A stretch of DNA of 47,520 nt from Bacteroidales bacterium (GTDB taxonomy: Bacteria > Bacteroidota > Bacteroidia > Bacteroidales > Dysgonomonadaceae), in contig DURL01000011.1 in assembly GCA_012837345.1 (NCBI GenBank), positions 1 through 47,520 on the forward strand. The letters run 5' to 3'. Under the pieces are notes generated by a model that was not told the DNA's origin, made no database searches, and was given only the letters and a program-made list of their open reading frames with translations. The translations under genes were made by a program, and so were the position numbers. Below are positions 32,768 to 40,746 of this stretch, piece by piece (positions within the stretch are counted from its first letter, which is position 1; each line of letters starts with the position of its first letter).

Positions 32768-33970
32768 TTACCGGTCGAAACGATAATAGTGCAGCAGGGG
32801 ATCATCCTCGCCAGCCAGGATCTTGAGAACCAGATCCATACCCTGCACTGAGAAAGTGATCCCGTTTCCTCCCAGTCCCAGCACAAAGATGGCATTGGGA
32901 AAATCAGGATGCTCTCCGATAAATGGAAGGCCATCCTTTGTTACCCCAAAAGCACCCGCCCATGTGTAGTCTTCTATGAAAGTGAGGGAGGGAAATAGTT
33001 TCTCAATCTTTTTAATTAATCTGTCAATTTTCCTGTTTTTCATTTTTTCAGTTACCCGGTTGTATTTGAAGGGGATGTCTTCACCTCCTGCCAGTAACCG
33101 ACCGTCATCAGTAGTCCGCATGTATATGTAGGGGTCATCCGTATCCCAGATCAGGAGATCTTTCAATTGCGGATAGAGACCGAATGACTGTTCACTCACG
33201 CATGCAAACGTACTGATCACATCTGCATATTTCTTTCGGAACATGCGTAAGGTCTCGAAACCAGTGCAGAAGACCACCCGCTTACTGTGAATCTGAAATC
33301 CGTCATCGGTAATAATCTTTACATGATCGGGTTCGTATTGAATTTCTTTGATGGGTGTGTGGTCGTATACCTGCATGCCACTGTGATGGTTGCGGTTGAT
33401 CAGCTCATGTGCCGCACGAAAAGCATCAATGGATGCACCTTCATCGGAGAGAATACCGGGTAGCGTTTCCATATGGTATCTCTCCCGGATCTGTTTTGTG
33501 GTGAGCCATTCAACATTGAAACCATGCGATTTTCGGTATTGGTATTCTCTTTCCAAATCGGATATGCTTTTCTCAGAGTGAGCTACCTGCAGTGATTTCT
33601 TCCTTTCAAAACCGGCGTCTATCTTCTCTTTTTTGAGCAGTAGATCCAGGACTTCAATGGAGGTGATACCTTCCCGGTAACAGGTCACTGCACCCTCCTC
33701 ACCGATCATGTCAGCTAACTTGTGCATAGGCACGTCAATTTCGTACTGTAGCATGGAGGTCGTGGCTGAGGTGCTGCCGTTAGCCACATCCCGCTTGTCA
33801 ATCACCACTGTCCTGTAGCCCGCACGGTGGAGGGTATGGCTGATCAGTGCACCGGTGATACCACTCCCGATGACGGTGATGTCGCATTCCACATTTTCCT
33901 GCAATGAAGGATAACTGTATAGGATTCCGTTTTTCAAAAGCCAGAATGATTCAGGTGAGCGTAGTTCCAT
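32768..33970 (-). CDS. FAD-dependent oxidoreductase (DAO family)
   Basis: A 400-residue protein. An N-terminal segment (ESFWLLKNGILYSYPSLQ) precedes the dinucleotide-binding strand ITVIGSGITGALISHTL (GxGxxG at residues 35-40) and the acidic VVIDKRD. The C-terminal AGAFGVTKDGLPFIGEHP and VLGLGGNGITFSVQG form the second FAD-contacting region of the DAO fold, as in glycine/D-amino acid oxidases and gamma-glutamylputrescine oxidoreductase (PuuB)-like proteins. The substrate, probably an amine or amino acid, is not identifiable. No Rieske domain is fused at the C-terminus, unlike some relatives. It is monocistronic. Confidence 0.85.
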   Translation of the reverse strand: MELRSPESFWLLKNGILYSYPSLQENVECDITVIGSGITGALISHTLHRAGYRTVVIDKRDVANGSTSATTSMLQYEIDVPMHKLADMIGEEGAVTCYREGITSIEVLDLLLKKEKIDAGFERKKSLQVAHSEKSISDLEREYQYRKSHGFNVEWLTTKQIRERYHMETLPGILSDEGASIDAFRAAHELINRNHHSGMQVYDHTPIKEIQYEPDHVKIITDDGFQIHSKRVVFCTGFETLRMFRKKYADVISTFACVSEQSFGLYPQLKDLLIWDTDDPYIYMRTTDDGRLLAGGEDIPFKYNRVTEKMKNRKIDRLIKKIEKLFPSLTFIEDYTWAGAFGVTKDGLPFIGEHPDFPNAIFVLGLGGNGITFSVQGMDLVLKILAGEDDPLLHYYRFDR

Positions 33971-34131
33971 GGGGGCGCGTTTTTAATCGTTAATTCAACT
34001 GTTATATAACGTATTATCTGGCTGTTTTGTTTTCAGGTCAGGTCGTTATTGGGGAGGAATGGCTGAAGGAATCACCCATAAGGGGGAGTTTATTTTAACC
34101 AATATTCTGCACCTCTTTGTCATTAATTGAT

Positions 34132-34139
34132 TATCTTTG
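34132..34139 (+). promoter_or_regulatory. Candidate -7 promoter element of metK
   Basis: TATCTTTG, an exact TAnnTTTG, about 15 nt upstream of the SAM-II-like element and about 210 nt upstream of metK. A second TATTTTTG at 34253-34260 could give a riboswitch-free transcript. Confidence 0.5.
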
Positions 34140-34154
34140 TCCCCGTAATGAAGA

Positions 34155-34209
34155 TGTGGACAGATTTGAACTGCTTGCAACCACAGAAAAAAATGCTAAA
34201 ACGATAGTT
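34155..34209 (+). ncRNA. SAM-II riboswitch candidate upstream of metK
   Basis: The order of conserved blocks fits the SAM-II (SAM_alpha) class. The P1 stem is TGTGG (34155-34159) with CCACA (34181-34185). Its loop holds GATTTGAA (34163-34170) and CTTGCAA (34174-34180). An A-rich linker leads to ATGCTAAAA (34193-34201). AACT (34169-34172) can pair with AGTT (34206-34209) as part of the pseudoknot. SAM-II is known from alphaproteobacteria and Bacteroidetes, controlling methionine/SAM genes. The unusual point is the about 140 nt between it and the metK ATG. The rest of the 381-nt gap (33971-34351) holds promoter elements, a pyrimidine-rich stretch and only tiny frames. Confidence 0.78.
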
Positions 34210-34351
34210 GCATTTCTCTTTTCTCTTGCCTCGGTATTTCTGTCCTCCTCCATATTTTTGACATTTTAATTACTTATGGGTGATGCTGTTCTCATGGACT
34301 TCCTGGTAGGTGCCTGAGCCGAATGGTGAGCCCTGTTAAAATATATATTGT

Positions 34352-35644
34352 ATGAATTATCTTTTTACCTCCGAGTCGGTATCGGAAGGACATCCCGATA
34401 AAGTGGCCGATCAGATCTCAGATGCCCTGCTGGATGAGTTCCTGGCCTATGACCCCGAGTCAAAGGTTGCCTGTGAGACGCTGGTGACCACCGGGCAGGT
34501 GGTGCTGGCCGGTGAAGTGAAGTCGAAAACTTATGTCGATGTGGCAGAGGTGGCACGTCAGGTGATCACCAAGATCGGTTATACCAAAAGTGAGTATCGG
34601 TTTGAAGCGGAGTCGTGTGGTGTTTTCTCAAGCATCCATGAACAATCGGATGACATCAATCGCGGTGTTGATGCCGATGTGCAGGGTGCCGGTGACCAGG
34701 GGATGATGTTCGGTTACGCCACCAACGAGACGGAGAGCTACATGCCACTGCCCATCGACCTGAGTCACGCACTGATGATGGAGCTGGCCAACATCCGCAA
34801 GAACCAACCGGAGCTGATGCCCTACCTGCGCCCCGATGCGAAATCGCAGGTGACGGTCGAGTATAACGACCAGGGTGTTCCCCAACGCATCGATACCATC
34901 GTGATCTCCACGCAGCATGATGAGTTCGAGATGCCACGCGGTAACAGCCATGAGGCTCAGATTGAGGCCGACAAAAGGATGCAGTCGCGCATCCGGTCAG
35001 ATGTGAAGACGATTCTGATCCCGCGCGTGAGAGCGCAGTACAAGGGACGAAAGGATATTCAGAAGCTGTTCGAGGGCGAGATCACCTATCACGTCAACCC
35101 TACCGGTAAGTTTGTGATTGGCGGCCCACACGGTGACACCGGTCTTACCGGGAGAAAGATCATCGTTGACACCTATGGTGGTAAGGCACCCCATGGTGGT
35201 GGGGCTTTTTCCGGCAAGGATCCTTCGAAGGTAGACCGCTCGGCAGCCTATGCAGCCCGATACATTGCAAAGAACATGGTGGCAGCCGGTATTGCCGATG
35301 AGATGTTGATTCAGCTCTCCTACGCCATCGGCGTGGATGAACCGATCAGTGTCTTCGTGGATACCTTCGGCAAGAGCAACGTGAAGATGTCGGATGGGGA
35401 GATAGCCAGGAAGATCAGGACAATGTTTAGCCTGCAGCCCCGCGCCATTGAACAAGAGTTGAAACTGCGCAACCCCATCTATTTTGAAACGGCATCCTAT
35501 GGTCACATGGGACGTTCCCCGCAGAAAGTGATGAAGGAGTTCAAATCGCGCTACATGCCTGAACCAAGAATAATGGAGGTGGAGCTGTTCACCTGGGAGG
35601 CTTTGAATCATGTGGAGAAGATCAAAAAAGAATTCGGACTGTAA
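34352..35644 (+). CDS. metK: S-adenosylmethionine synthetase
   Basis: A 430-residue enzyme making S-adenosylmethionine from methionine and ATP. Motifs: [20 protein letters not shown] with the catalytic His, [15 protein letters not shown], and [21 protein letters not shown]. It is longer than E. coli MetK (384) owing to internal insertions around residues 170-230, typical for Bacteroidetes. A SAM-II-like element upstream would give product feedback. The 3' 35 nt overlap the start of the LOG-family gene in another frame, suggesting coupling. Confidence 0.96.
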   Translation: MNYLFTSESVSEGHPDKVADQISDALLDEFLAYDPESKVACETLVTTGQVVLAGEVKSKTYVDVAEVARQVITKIGYTKSEYRFEAESCGVFSSIHEQSDDINRGVDADVQGAGDQGMMFGYATNETESYMPLPIDLSHALMMELANIRKNQPELMPYLRPDAKSQVTVEYNDQGVPQRIDTIVISTQHDEFEMPRGNSHEAQIEADKRMQSRIRSDVKTILIPRVRAQYKGRKDIQKLFEGEITYHVNPTGKFVIGGPHGDTGLTGRKIIVDTYGGKAPHGGGAFSGKDPSKVDRSAAYAARYIAKNMVAAGIADEMLIQLSYAIGVDEPISVFVDTFGKSNVKMSDGEIARKIRTMFSLQPRAIEQELKLRNPIYFETASYGHMGRSPQKVMKEFKSRYMPEPRIMEVELFTWEALNHVEKIKKEFGL

Positions 35645-36221
35645 CGTTGTTGTTTACTGTGCTTCCAGCAACCTGATACAACCGGTCTATACCACGGCAG
35701 CATCCCGTTTGGGCGAATTATTCGCTCTGAATGGGATCACTTGCATCAACGGCGCGGGGAAACAGGGTCTGATGGGAGCGCTCAATGATGCAGTATTGCA
35801 CCATGGAGGGAGAGTGAAGGGTATCATCCCCCGCTTTATGGTTGAAGCCGGATGGGGACATGATCATCTCAGTGAAATCATTGTGACCGATAGCCTGCAT
35901 GAACGGAAGGCACTGATGGCGAATGCTTCTGATGCCGTTGTTGCGTTGCCGGGTGGTATGGGTACCCTGGAAGAGCTGGCAGAGATCATCACCTGGAAGC
36001 AATTGGGCCTCATCCGACATCCCATCATTCTTCTCAATACCAATCATTATTATGATCCCCTGCTGGCTTTCTTCGAAAGAATGATCAGTGAAAGGTTTAT
36101 GCGGGACGATTACCGTGAGATGTGGCAGGTAGCTGCCACGCCCGATGAGGTAATACCCATGCTGGAAGTTTTTCCTGACTGGAATCCCTCTTATGCCAAA
36201 TATCCGCAAAAAGAGTCGTAA
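35610..36221 (+). CDS. LOG family protein (cytokinin riboside 5'-monophosphate phosphoribohydrolase-type)
   Basis: A 203-residue Rossmann-like protein with the LOG nucleotide motif [19 protein letters not shown] (PGGxGTxxE), upstream HERKALM, and the N-terminal [12 protein letters not shown] enzymes release the free base from N6-modified AMP derivatives. Many bacterial members are AMP/nucleotide phosphoribohydrolases once misnamed lysine decarboxylases. The ATG at 35610 lies inside metK and adds about 11 residues ahead of the conserved first strand. It is the only nearby ATG. The stop codon overlaps a -7 element for the next unit. Confidence 0.85.
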   Translation: MWRRSKKNSDCNVVVYCASSNLIQPVYTTAASRLGELFALNGITCINGAGKQGLMGALNDAVLHHGGRVKGIIPRFMVEAGWGHDHLSEIIVTDSLHERKALMANASDAVVALPGGMGTLEELAEIITWKQLGLIRHPIILLNTNHYYDPLLAFFERMISERFMRDDYREMWQVAATPDEVIPMLEVFPDWNPSYAKYPQKES

Positions 36222-36226
36222 CTTTG
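36219..36226 (+). promoter_or_regulatory. Candidate -7 promoter element of the DUF4271-hemD unit
   Basis: TAACTTTG, matching TAnnTTTG and beginning on the LOG-gene stop codon, with a short leader to the ATG at 36248. Confidence 0.45.
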
Positions 36227-36247
36227 TGACGAGAGACTTTTTTTTGG

Positions 36248-37147
36248 ATGAGACAACCGGTCATCTTTACAGATAGTGCTGCAATGCTTCCCTCCCAAAT
36301 AGTGAGAGCCGAAGAGCAATCTGTTTTGCCCTTCTCCTCCCTCCCGGAGTTGGGTGATTATGCGTTTCTTCCTACCGACAGCAGCCGTCTTTTCTTTGAC
36401 CCTGACACCACCCTGAATGCCTCCCTACAGTCGCTCAACAACTTCTATCCCGGTAATCCCATATCTTCTGCTACTGTGGTGCAAACACTCTTTTTCCTGC
36501 TCTTCCTGCTCTGTTTTCTCTTATTAGCTTTTTTTTATCGTAGGGAAGGATCATCCTTTACAGGGAATTTCAGGAGTATGTTCACTACATTCAGACCTCC
36601 GCTAATCATCCGAAAAGAACAGGTAACCATTACCGAAGCATGGGGTGAGCTGTTTTTGTTCTTTCAGACAATGCTGATCACCAGCATTCTGATTTTTCAT
36701 GCTTTGTGGGACTATGGCATCTCCTCCTATATGGCTTCTGAGCAGTTGATTGCTTTTACTCTCATACTGACAAACATCACGCTGCTGGCAGGCGTAAAGA
36801 TCATTGCCTACAGGATTATCGGGACATTCTTCCTTCCGGTAGATATGAAAAACTGGGTTACTCAATATACCCGTCTGATCGAACTGATTGGTCTCATCCT
36901 CTTCCTGCCGGCAATCTGTTTTCTGTTTCTGCCGGAATTGAAACAGCTTATGCTGGTTCTCTTTGCAGTTGTTTTTATTCTCAGTCGACTGGTCATAATC
37001 ATTGAGTTATTAAACATTTTTGTTAATAATAAAATCGGCTGGTTCTATTTTTTTGTGTATCTTTGCGGCACTGAAATTGCGCCCTGGTTGCTATTCTATA
37101 AAGGAGTGCTTTCAATGATAAATATTGCAGGAATAAATATTATATGA
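36248..37147 (+). CDS. DUF4271-type multi-pass membrane protein
   Basis: A 299-residue protein with a soluble N-terminal part of about 75 residues. Six or so hydrophobic helices follow, for example TLFFLLFLLCFLLLAFF, TMLITSILIFHALW, LIAFTLILTNITLLAGVKII, IELIGLILFLPAICFLFLP, LMLVLFAVVFILSRLVIIIE and the C-terminal FYFFVYLCGTEIAPWLL. The stop overlaps the hemD start (ATGA), the gene order usual in Bacteroidetes. The function is unknown. A link to heme or envelope biology is only suggested by this position. Confidence 0.75.
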   Translation: MRQPVIFTDSAAMLPSQIVRAEEQSVLPFSSLPELGDYAFLPTDSSRLFFDPDTTLNASLQSLNNFYPGNPISSATVVQTLFFLLFLLCFLLLAFFYRREGSSFTGNFRSMFTTFRPPLIIRKEQVTITEAWGELFLFFQTMLITSILIFHALWDYGISSYMASEQLIAFTLILTNITLLAGVKIIAYRIIGTFFLPVDMKNWVTQYTRLIELIGLILFLPAICFLFLPELKQLMLVLFAVVFILSRLVIIIELLNIFVNNKIGWFYFFVYLCGTEIAPWLLFYKGVLSMINIAGINII

Positions 37148-37908
37148 ACAGCCGAAAAGTTAAGAAAATTCTGATTTCACAACCCAAGCCCAACAGTGAA
37201 AGGTCTCCCTATTACGATCTTGCGGAGAAGTATCATCTGGAGGTGCATTTCTACCCCTTCATCAAGGTAGAACGTCTTACCATCAAAGAGTTCCGTCAAC
37301 AGCGAATCAATATTCTCGATTTCACGGCAGTAATCTTCACCGCCCGTACCGCTGTCGATAAGTTCTTCTCTATCTGCGAAGAGATGAAGATTACCATTCC
37401 CGAGACCATGAAATATTTCTGTGTCTCTGAGACGGTAGCACTTTATCTGCAGAAATACATCGTTTATCGGAAACGAAAGATTTTCTTCAGTCAGACCGGC
37501 AAAATTGATGGTCTCAGCAATGCTTTTACCAAGCATGGCAAGGAGAAATTTCTCTATCCCGTTCCGGAAGAGCACAACGATGAAGTGTGCAATTTCCTCA
37601 ACGACAAAAAGATCAATTACACCAAGAGTGTGATGTATCGCACGGTAAGCAATGATTTCGAGGCCGATGAGAAACTTGATTACGATATGATCATCTTTTT
37701 CAGTCCGCTGGGCATTCATTCGCTCCTCTCCAATTTCCCCGATTTCAAACAGGGTACCATGGCTATCGCCAGCTTTGGTCACACGACTGCGAAAACGGTG
37801 GAGGAGGTGGGTCTGCGTCTCGACTGTATGGCACCTCAACCCGATTATCCCTCTATGGCCGCCGCACTGGAGGCTTTCATCAAGGATAACCACAAACATC
37901 ATAGCTGA
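37144..37908 (+). CDS. hemD: Uroporphyrinogen-III synthase
   Basis: A 254-residue two-domain alpha/beta protein. Recognisable pieces of this poorly conserved family: ILISQPKPNSERSPYYDLAEKY at the start, FTARTAVDKFFSIC (the interdomain segment), FCVSETVALYLQKY, and the C-terminal MIIFFSPLGIHSLL, IASFGHTTAKTVEEVGLRLD and PDYPSMAAALEAF. It cyclises hydroxymethylbilane to uroporphyrinogen III. It overlaps the DUF4271 gene by 4 nt. An internal TATCTTTG at 37058-37065 could provide a private promoter. A strong hairpin follows the gene. Confidence 0.88.
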   Translation: MNSRKVKKILISQPKPNSERSPYYDLAEKYHLEVHFYPFIKVERLTIKEFRQQRINILDFTAVIFTARTAVDKFFSICEEMKITIPETMKYFCVSETVALYLQKYIVYRKRKIFFSQTGKIDGLSNAFTKHGKEKFLYPVPEEHNDEVCNFLNDKKINYTKSVMYRTVSNDFEADEKLDYDMIIFFSPLGIHSLLSNFPDFKQGTMAIASFGHTTAKTVEEVGLRLDCMAPQPDYPSMAAALEAFIKDNHKHHS

Positions 37909-37941
37909 TATTCCAAAAACATAGAGGCAGCTTAAATCATA

Positions 37942-37979
37942 AACAAGCCGGTGAATCTCATTGTATTCACCGGCTTGTT
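37942..37979. terminator. Bidirectional hairpin between hemD and tatD
   Basis: A perfect 15-bp stem, AACAAGCCGGTGAAT (37942-37956) with ATTCACCGGCTTGTT (37965-37979), and an 8-nt loop, between two convergent genes. T tracts are short on both sides. Confidence 0.8.
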
Positions 37980-37998
37980 CGTTGATGGCTGACTCATT

Positions 37999-38700
37999 TC
38001 AGTCCGATTCTTCTTCCTGATCACGGTCATAGGGCCTGGGTGGTTCCAGTGTGGGGAAAACCCTTCTGACATTCTCAGTGATCTGTGATGCGAACACCTC
38101 CAGATCCATGTTGAGTGAGTGTGCTGCCTGCTGGTACACATCGCGGATCGACATCTCATCTTCATCGGTCTCGCAGAACAACGCATCTGGCGGAATCACC
38201 TGCATGGAGTCGACGTTGATCTGGTCCCCCACCGAGAAGAGAAACCCTTCCCGAATCAACTGCTCTGTCAGTTCCGGCTTACCACGGTAGCCATGGATGA
38301 TCCAGGGTTGTGTGGGGCGCATCTCTCGTTTCACCCGGATCAGCTCCTCCCACGCTTTCACGCAGTGGATGATCACCGGTTTGCCCAGTCTCTCCGACAA
38401 CTCGATATGTTTCTTGAAGACCGGTATCTGTATCTCGAAGGAAGGTCCTTTCAGACGGTCCAGACCGGTCTCGCCGATGGCGATGATACGGGCGTTGGGA
38501 GCAATTTCATTCAGGTAGGCCATTTGTGTGTCACTATCCTCCGAGTACCAGGGATGGATGCCACAGGAAAAAGCGTGACGGTTGTAGGATTCTTTGGCTA
38601 CTTCAAACTCAAGGGGGTATACATCGAAGATACACGAGTGATAAGGGTCATCGTTCTCTTCGAGAAAAATCTGATGTGTGTGTACGTCGTAAAATTCCAT
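37999..38700 (-). CDS. tatD: TatD family metal-dependent hydrolase
   Basis: A 233-residue TIM-barrel hydrolase, somewhat shorter than the usual 255-265. Metal ligands: DVHTHQ (His7, His9), IAIGETGLD (Glu), VIIHCVKAW (His), WIIHGYRG (His) and FCETDEDE (Asp). TatD proteins are reported to act as 3'-5' exonucleases on DNA. It is the last of the rnpA-yidD-tatD unit, beginning 3 nt after yidD ends. The tail is acidic (DRDQEEESD). Confidence 0.88.
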   Translation of the reverse strand: MEFYDVHTHQIFLEENDDPYHSCIFDVYPLEFEVAKESYNRHAFSCGIHPWYSEDSDTQMAYLNEIAPNARIIAIGETGLDRLKGPSFEIQIPVFKKHIELSERLGKPVIIHCVKAWEELIRVKREMRPTQPWIIHGYRGKPELTEQLIREGFLFSVGDQINVDSMQVIPPDALFCETDEDEMSIRDVYQQAAHSLNMDLEVFASQITENVRRVFPTLEPPRPYDRDQEEESD

Positions 38701-38703
38701 ACG

Positions 38704-38976
38704 TTAGTGTTCCTCTGCTTTCGACTTCTCTTTTCTGCGCCGGGGTTCCGGTACGGGGTCGTAACCCGATCCTCCCCAGGGATTGCAACTTAATATGCGC
38801 TTTGTTGACAAGTAGAACCCTCTGATAGGGCCGTGTTTCTTCAATGCTTCTATCGTATACTGTGAACAGCTAGGCGTGTAGCGACAGCTGGGCGGTGTAA
38901 GTGGTGAGATGACAGCCCGGTAAAAATAGACGGGGAGTAACAATATCCAAGTCAGAAGATCCTTCAATAGTTTCAT
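38704..38976 (-). CDS. yidD: Membrane protein insertion efficiency factor YidD
   Basis: A 90-residue protein with the family core [26 protein letters not shown] and [28 protein letters not shown], each shown here in part. A hydrophobic N-terminal segment ([13 protein letters not shown]) allows membrane association. The conserved Cys residues are all present. Its start overlaps the rnpA stop by 4 nt. This is the widespread rnpA-yidD pairing, although yidC is not next to it here. Confidence 0.93.
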   Translation of the reverse strand: MKLLKDLLTWILLLPVYFYRAVISPLTPPSCRYTPSCSQYTIEALKKHGPIRGFYLSTKRILSCNPWGGSGYDPVPEPRRRKEKSKAEEH

Positions 38977-39374
38977 GTTGTTGTTTCATTGAATCTTCCC
39001 AGTTCCCTGATCGCTTTCACGATCCCCTTCTCAACGGTGATAAAGTCACTTGTTTCATCCTTGACATATATGAATGCGATCTCCAGGTGATCCCCGCCAG
39101 CCTTAAGCAGATCGGTGAGATGTTGCTTGTGCAGCCGGTAAGCTTCTCTGGTGAGCCTTTTCATCCGATTACGGTCTACAGCCTTTTTCAGCCTTTTCTT
39201 AGGGATGCTGACCATCACCGATGCCCATGTCGCAGAACCTGCATCACTTCTCAGCCATACCACCCTAAAGGGGTAGGCCATAAAGGAACTGCCATTGGCA
39301 AAGAGGGATTCAATCCGTTTCTCGCCGCTGATCCGTTCCTTTTTTGCAAGTCTGAACCGCTCTCCTTCGTTCAT
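38973..39374 (-). CDS. rnpA: Ribonuclease P protein component
   Basis: A 133-residue basic protein that assists the RNase P RNA in cutting tRNA 5' leaders. It opens [19 protein letters not shown] and has the signature [19 protein letters not shown]. The frame is open to 39536, but I choose the ATG at 39374 ([15 protein letters not shown]). A -7 element at 39409-39416 would place transcription start near 39402, and a GGAGG lies 13 nt before this ATG. Another ATG at 39386 is possible. It is first of rnpA-yidD-tatD. Confidence 0.92.
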   Translation of the reverse strand: MNEGERFRLAKKERISGEKRIESLFANGSSFMAYPFRVVWLRSDAGSATWASVMVSIPKKRLKKAVDRNRMKRLTREAYRLHKQHLTDLLKAGGDHLEIAFIYVKDETSDFITVEKGIVKAIRELGRFNETTT

Positions 39375-39408
39375 AGATAATAGCATTCCTCCGAAAGCAA
39401 TTATGGGG

Positions 39409-39416
39409 CAAAGATA
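39409..39416 (-). promoter_or_regulatory. Candidate -7 promoter element of rnpA
   Basis: Minus-strand TATCTTTG, an exact TAnnTTTG. It excludes the longest open frame (to 39536) and supports a start at 39374 or 39386. Confidence 0.55.
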
Positions 39417-39484
39417 ACTGTTTTTTGGTTGTAAATTAGGATTATTGTCACAAAAAAATAATGATGAGCTGTGCTCTTTCACTA

Positions 39485-40108
39485 CTACTTGCGTCCGAAG
39501 TCGGCTGGTATCTCTCCCCATTGTTTTGTTTCCCACTTCAGGATCGGATTGGTGTAATGGTTCTCACGCAGCCACTTTTCTGCCCGTTCAATCCATTCGA
39601 ACAAAAGCTTGTTGCGATCAGATTGTTTCAACTTTGTGTTGCATTTCTTCTTTGCTACCCATTTAAGCGCATTTGCGCTGTCGGTATATATTGGCGTTGG
39701 TTTCTCGCTTTTATGCAACAGGGCCAGCGCATGTACGATTGCCAGAAATTCGCCTATGTTGTTGGTGCCCTCATCAATTGGCCCCACACGGAAGAGTTCT
39801 GTTCCGTCCTCTACCCATACACCACGATATTCCATGCGCCCGGGATTCCCACTGCAGGCAGCATCCACAGCCAGGCTCTGCCTGATGATGGATCTATTCG
39901 AAGCAGAGCCGTCACGTTCAGCTTTCTTCTTTGTGGCAAGGTGTTTCCATGGGTTGTCGCTGTATGCCTGTTCTGCCTCAACCCGTGAGGAGAAGGATTT
40001 GTAGAGTGCCTGTTCATATCCTGTGACCTGTGCCTTACAGGCATCCCAGGAGTCATACACCCCGGGTTTGACTCCCTGCCAGACAACATAGTACTTCTTC
40101 TGTGCCAT
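39485..40108 (-). CDS. Ribonuclease H with N-terminal viroplasmin (hybrid-binding) domain
   Basis: A 207-residue protein. The N-terminus (KYYVVWQGVKPGVYDSW, about residues 5-48) is the caulimovirus-viroplasmin or hybrid-binding domain seen in RNase HI of eukaryotes and some bacteria. The RNase H fold follows with the full acidic set: Asp82 (AVDAACSGNPG), Glu120 (NNIGEFLAIVHAL), Asp143 (IYTDSANAL) and Asp203 (EIPADFGRK). It should remove RNA from RNA-DNA hybrids. It starts 11 nt after the stop of the small membrane protein on the same strand. Confidence 0.9.
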   Translation of the reverse strand: MAQKKYYVVWQGVKPGVYDSWDACKAQVTGYEQALYKSFSSRVEAEQAYSDNPWKHLATKKKAERDGSASNRSIIRQSLAVDAACSGNPGRMEYRGVWVEDGTELFRVGPIDEGTNNIGEFLAIVHALALLHKSEKPTPIYTDSANALKWVAKKKCNTKLKQSDRNKLLFEWIERAEKWLRENHYTNPILKWETKQWGEIPADFGRK

Positions 40109-40119
40109 AGATCACTTGC

Positions 40120-40575
40120 TTACATCGATTCGAGGATGTAGGGTGTCAGTTCTTTTTCTGTCACCGGATCGACCGGCTTCTCTTCGATGGTGATAATGCT
40201 GTCGACAATGAACTTGGTGTATCCCCGCCATGGAATAGGGGCGAAATATTCGCGGTAGTGCAGTTGCACAATCTTGCCGCCGGCAACCATCAGTTGCTGT
40301 GCAATCTCCTTGTCTTCCACCGAGAAATCGAACTGGTTGGACTGGAGACCTCCCGGCATATCTGCACGAAAACCCGACTGGATCAGTTTCCCTTCATAGG
40401 TCTTGAAGATCACACCCTTGTAGACCAGGTAATTGAGCTCTCCTGATTTCACACCCGTGCCGAACACGTAGTAGTAACGGACATACACAAATATGCCAAG
40501 AGCAAGGATCAAGATGCCGAAAAACAGGGACCATCCCTTACGGCTCTTTTTTTTCTTTGGAGTCAGATCGTCCAT
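40120..40575 (-). CDS. Small single-pass membrane protein of unknown function
   Basis: From the ATG at 40575 (MDDLTPKKKKSRKGW), 151 residues. A second ATG at 40611 would add 12 residues. A Lys-rich cytoplasmic start precedes one transmembrane helix (SLFFGILILALGIFVYV), and a mixed alpha/beta C-terminal domain of about 115 residues lies outside. Bacteroidetes homologues are sometimes labelled 6-phosphogluconate dehydrogenase, but no NADP-binding or catalytic motif is visible, so I do not accept that. It shares a strand with the RNase H gene. Confidence 0.7.
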   Translation of the reverse strand: MDDLTPKKKKSRKGWSLFFGILILALGIFVYVRYYYVFGTGVKSGELNYLVYKGVIFKTYEGKLIQSGFRADMPGGLQSNQFDFSVEDKEIAQQLMVAGGKIVQLHYREYFAPIPWRGYTKFIVDSIITIEEKPVDPVTEKELTPYILESM

Positions 40576-40671
40576 ATAAACTGTTTTAATGAGTGGGTAA
40601 AGGTACATCATTTTTCCACTGTTGAGTGGAAGAAACGTCTAAAAAATGGATGTTTTTCCCCTATTTTCTCT

Positions 40672-40679
40672 TAACTTTG
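40672..40679 (+). promoter_or_regulatory. Candidate -7 promoter element of the C1 peptidase gene
   Basis: TAACTTTG, matching TAnnTTTG. Predicted transcription start near 40686 supports translation from the ATG at 40747 rather than 40687. Confidence 0.5.
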
Positions 40680-40746
40680 TGAAAGGGTGCAGTTCACCTC
40701 TGCTCCTGCTATGAATGAACCAAATTATCGAATCAAAATTGTTTTC

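Noticed and set aside
34276-34317. Thirteen-codon frame in the metK leader as a regulatory leader peptide
   Set aside because: No ribosome-binding site and no run of Met or other regulatory codons. Such short frames are common by chance.
40120-40575. Naming the small membrane protein 6-phosphogluconate dehydrogenase
   Set aside because: The protein has one transmembrane helix and no NADP-binding or catalytic motif. The label sometimes used for homologues is not supported.
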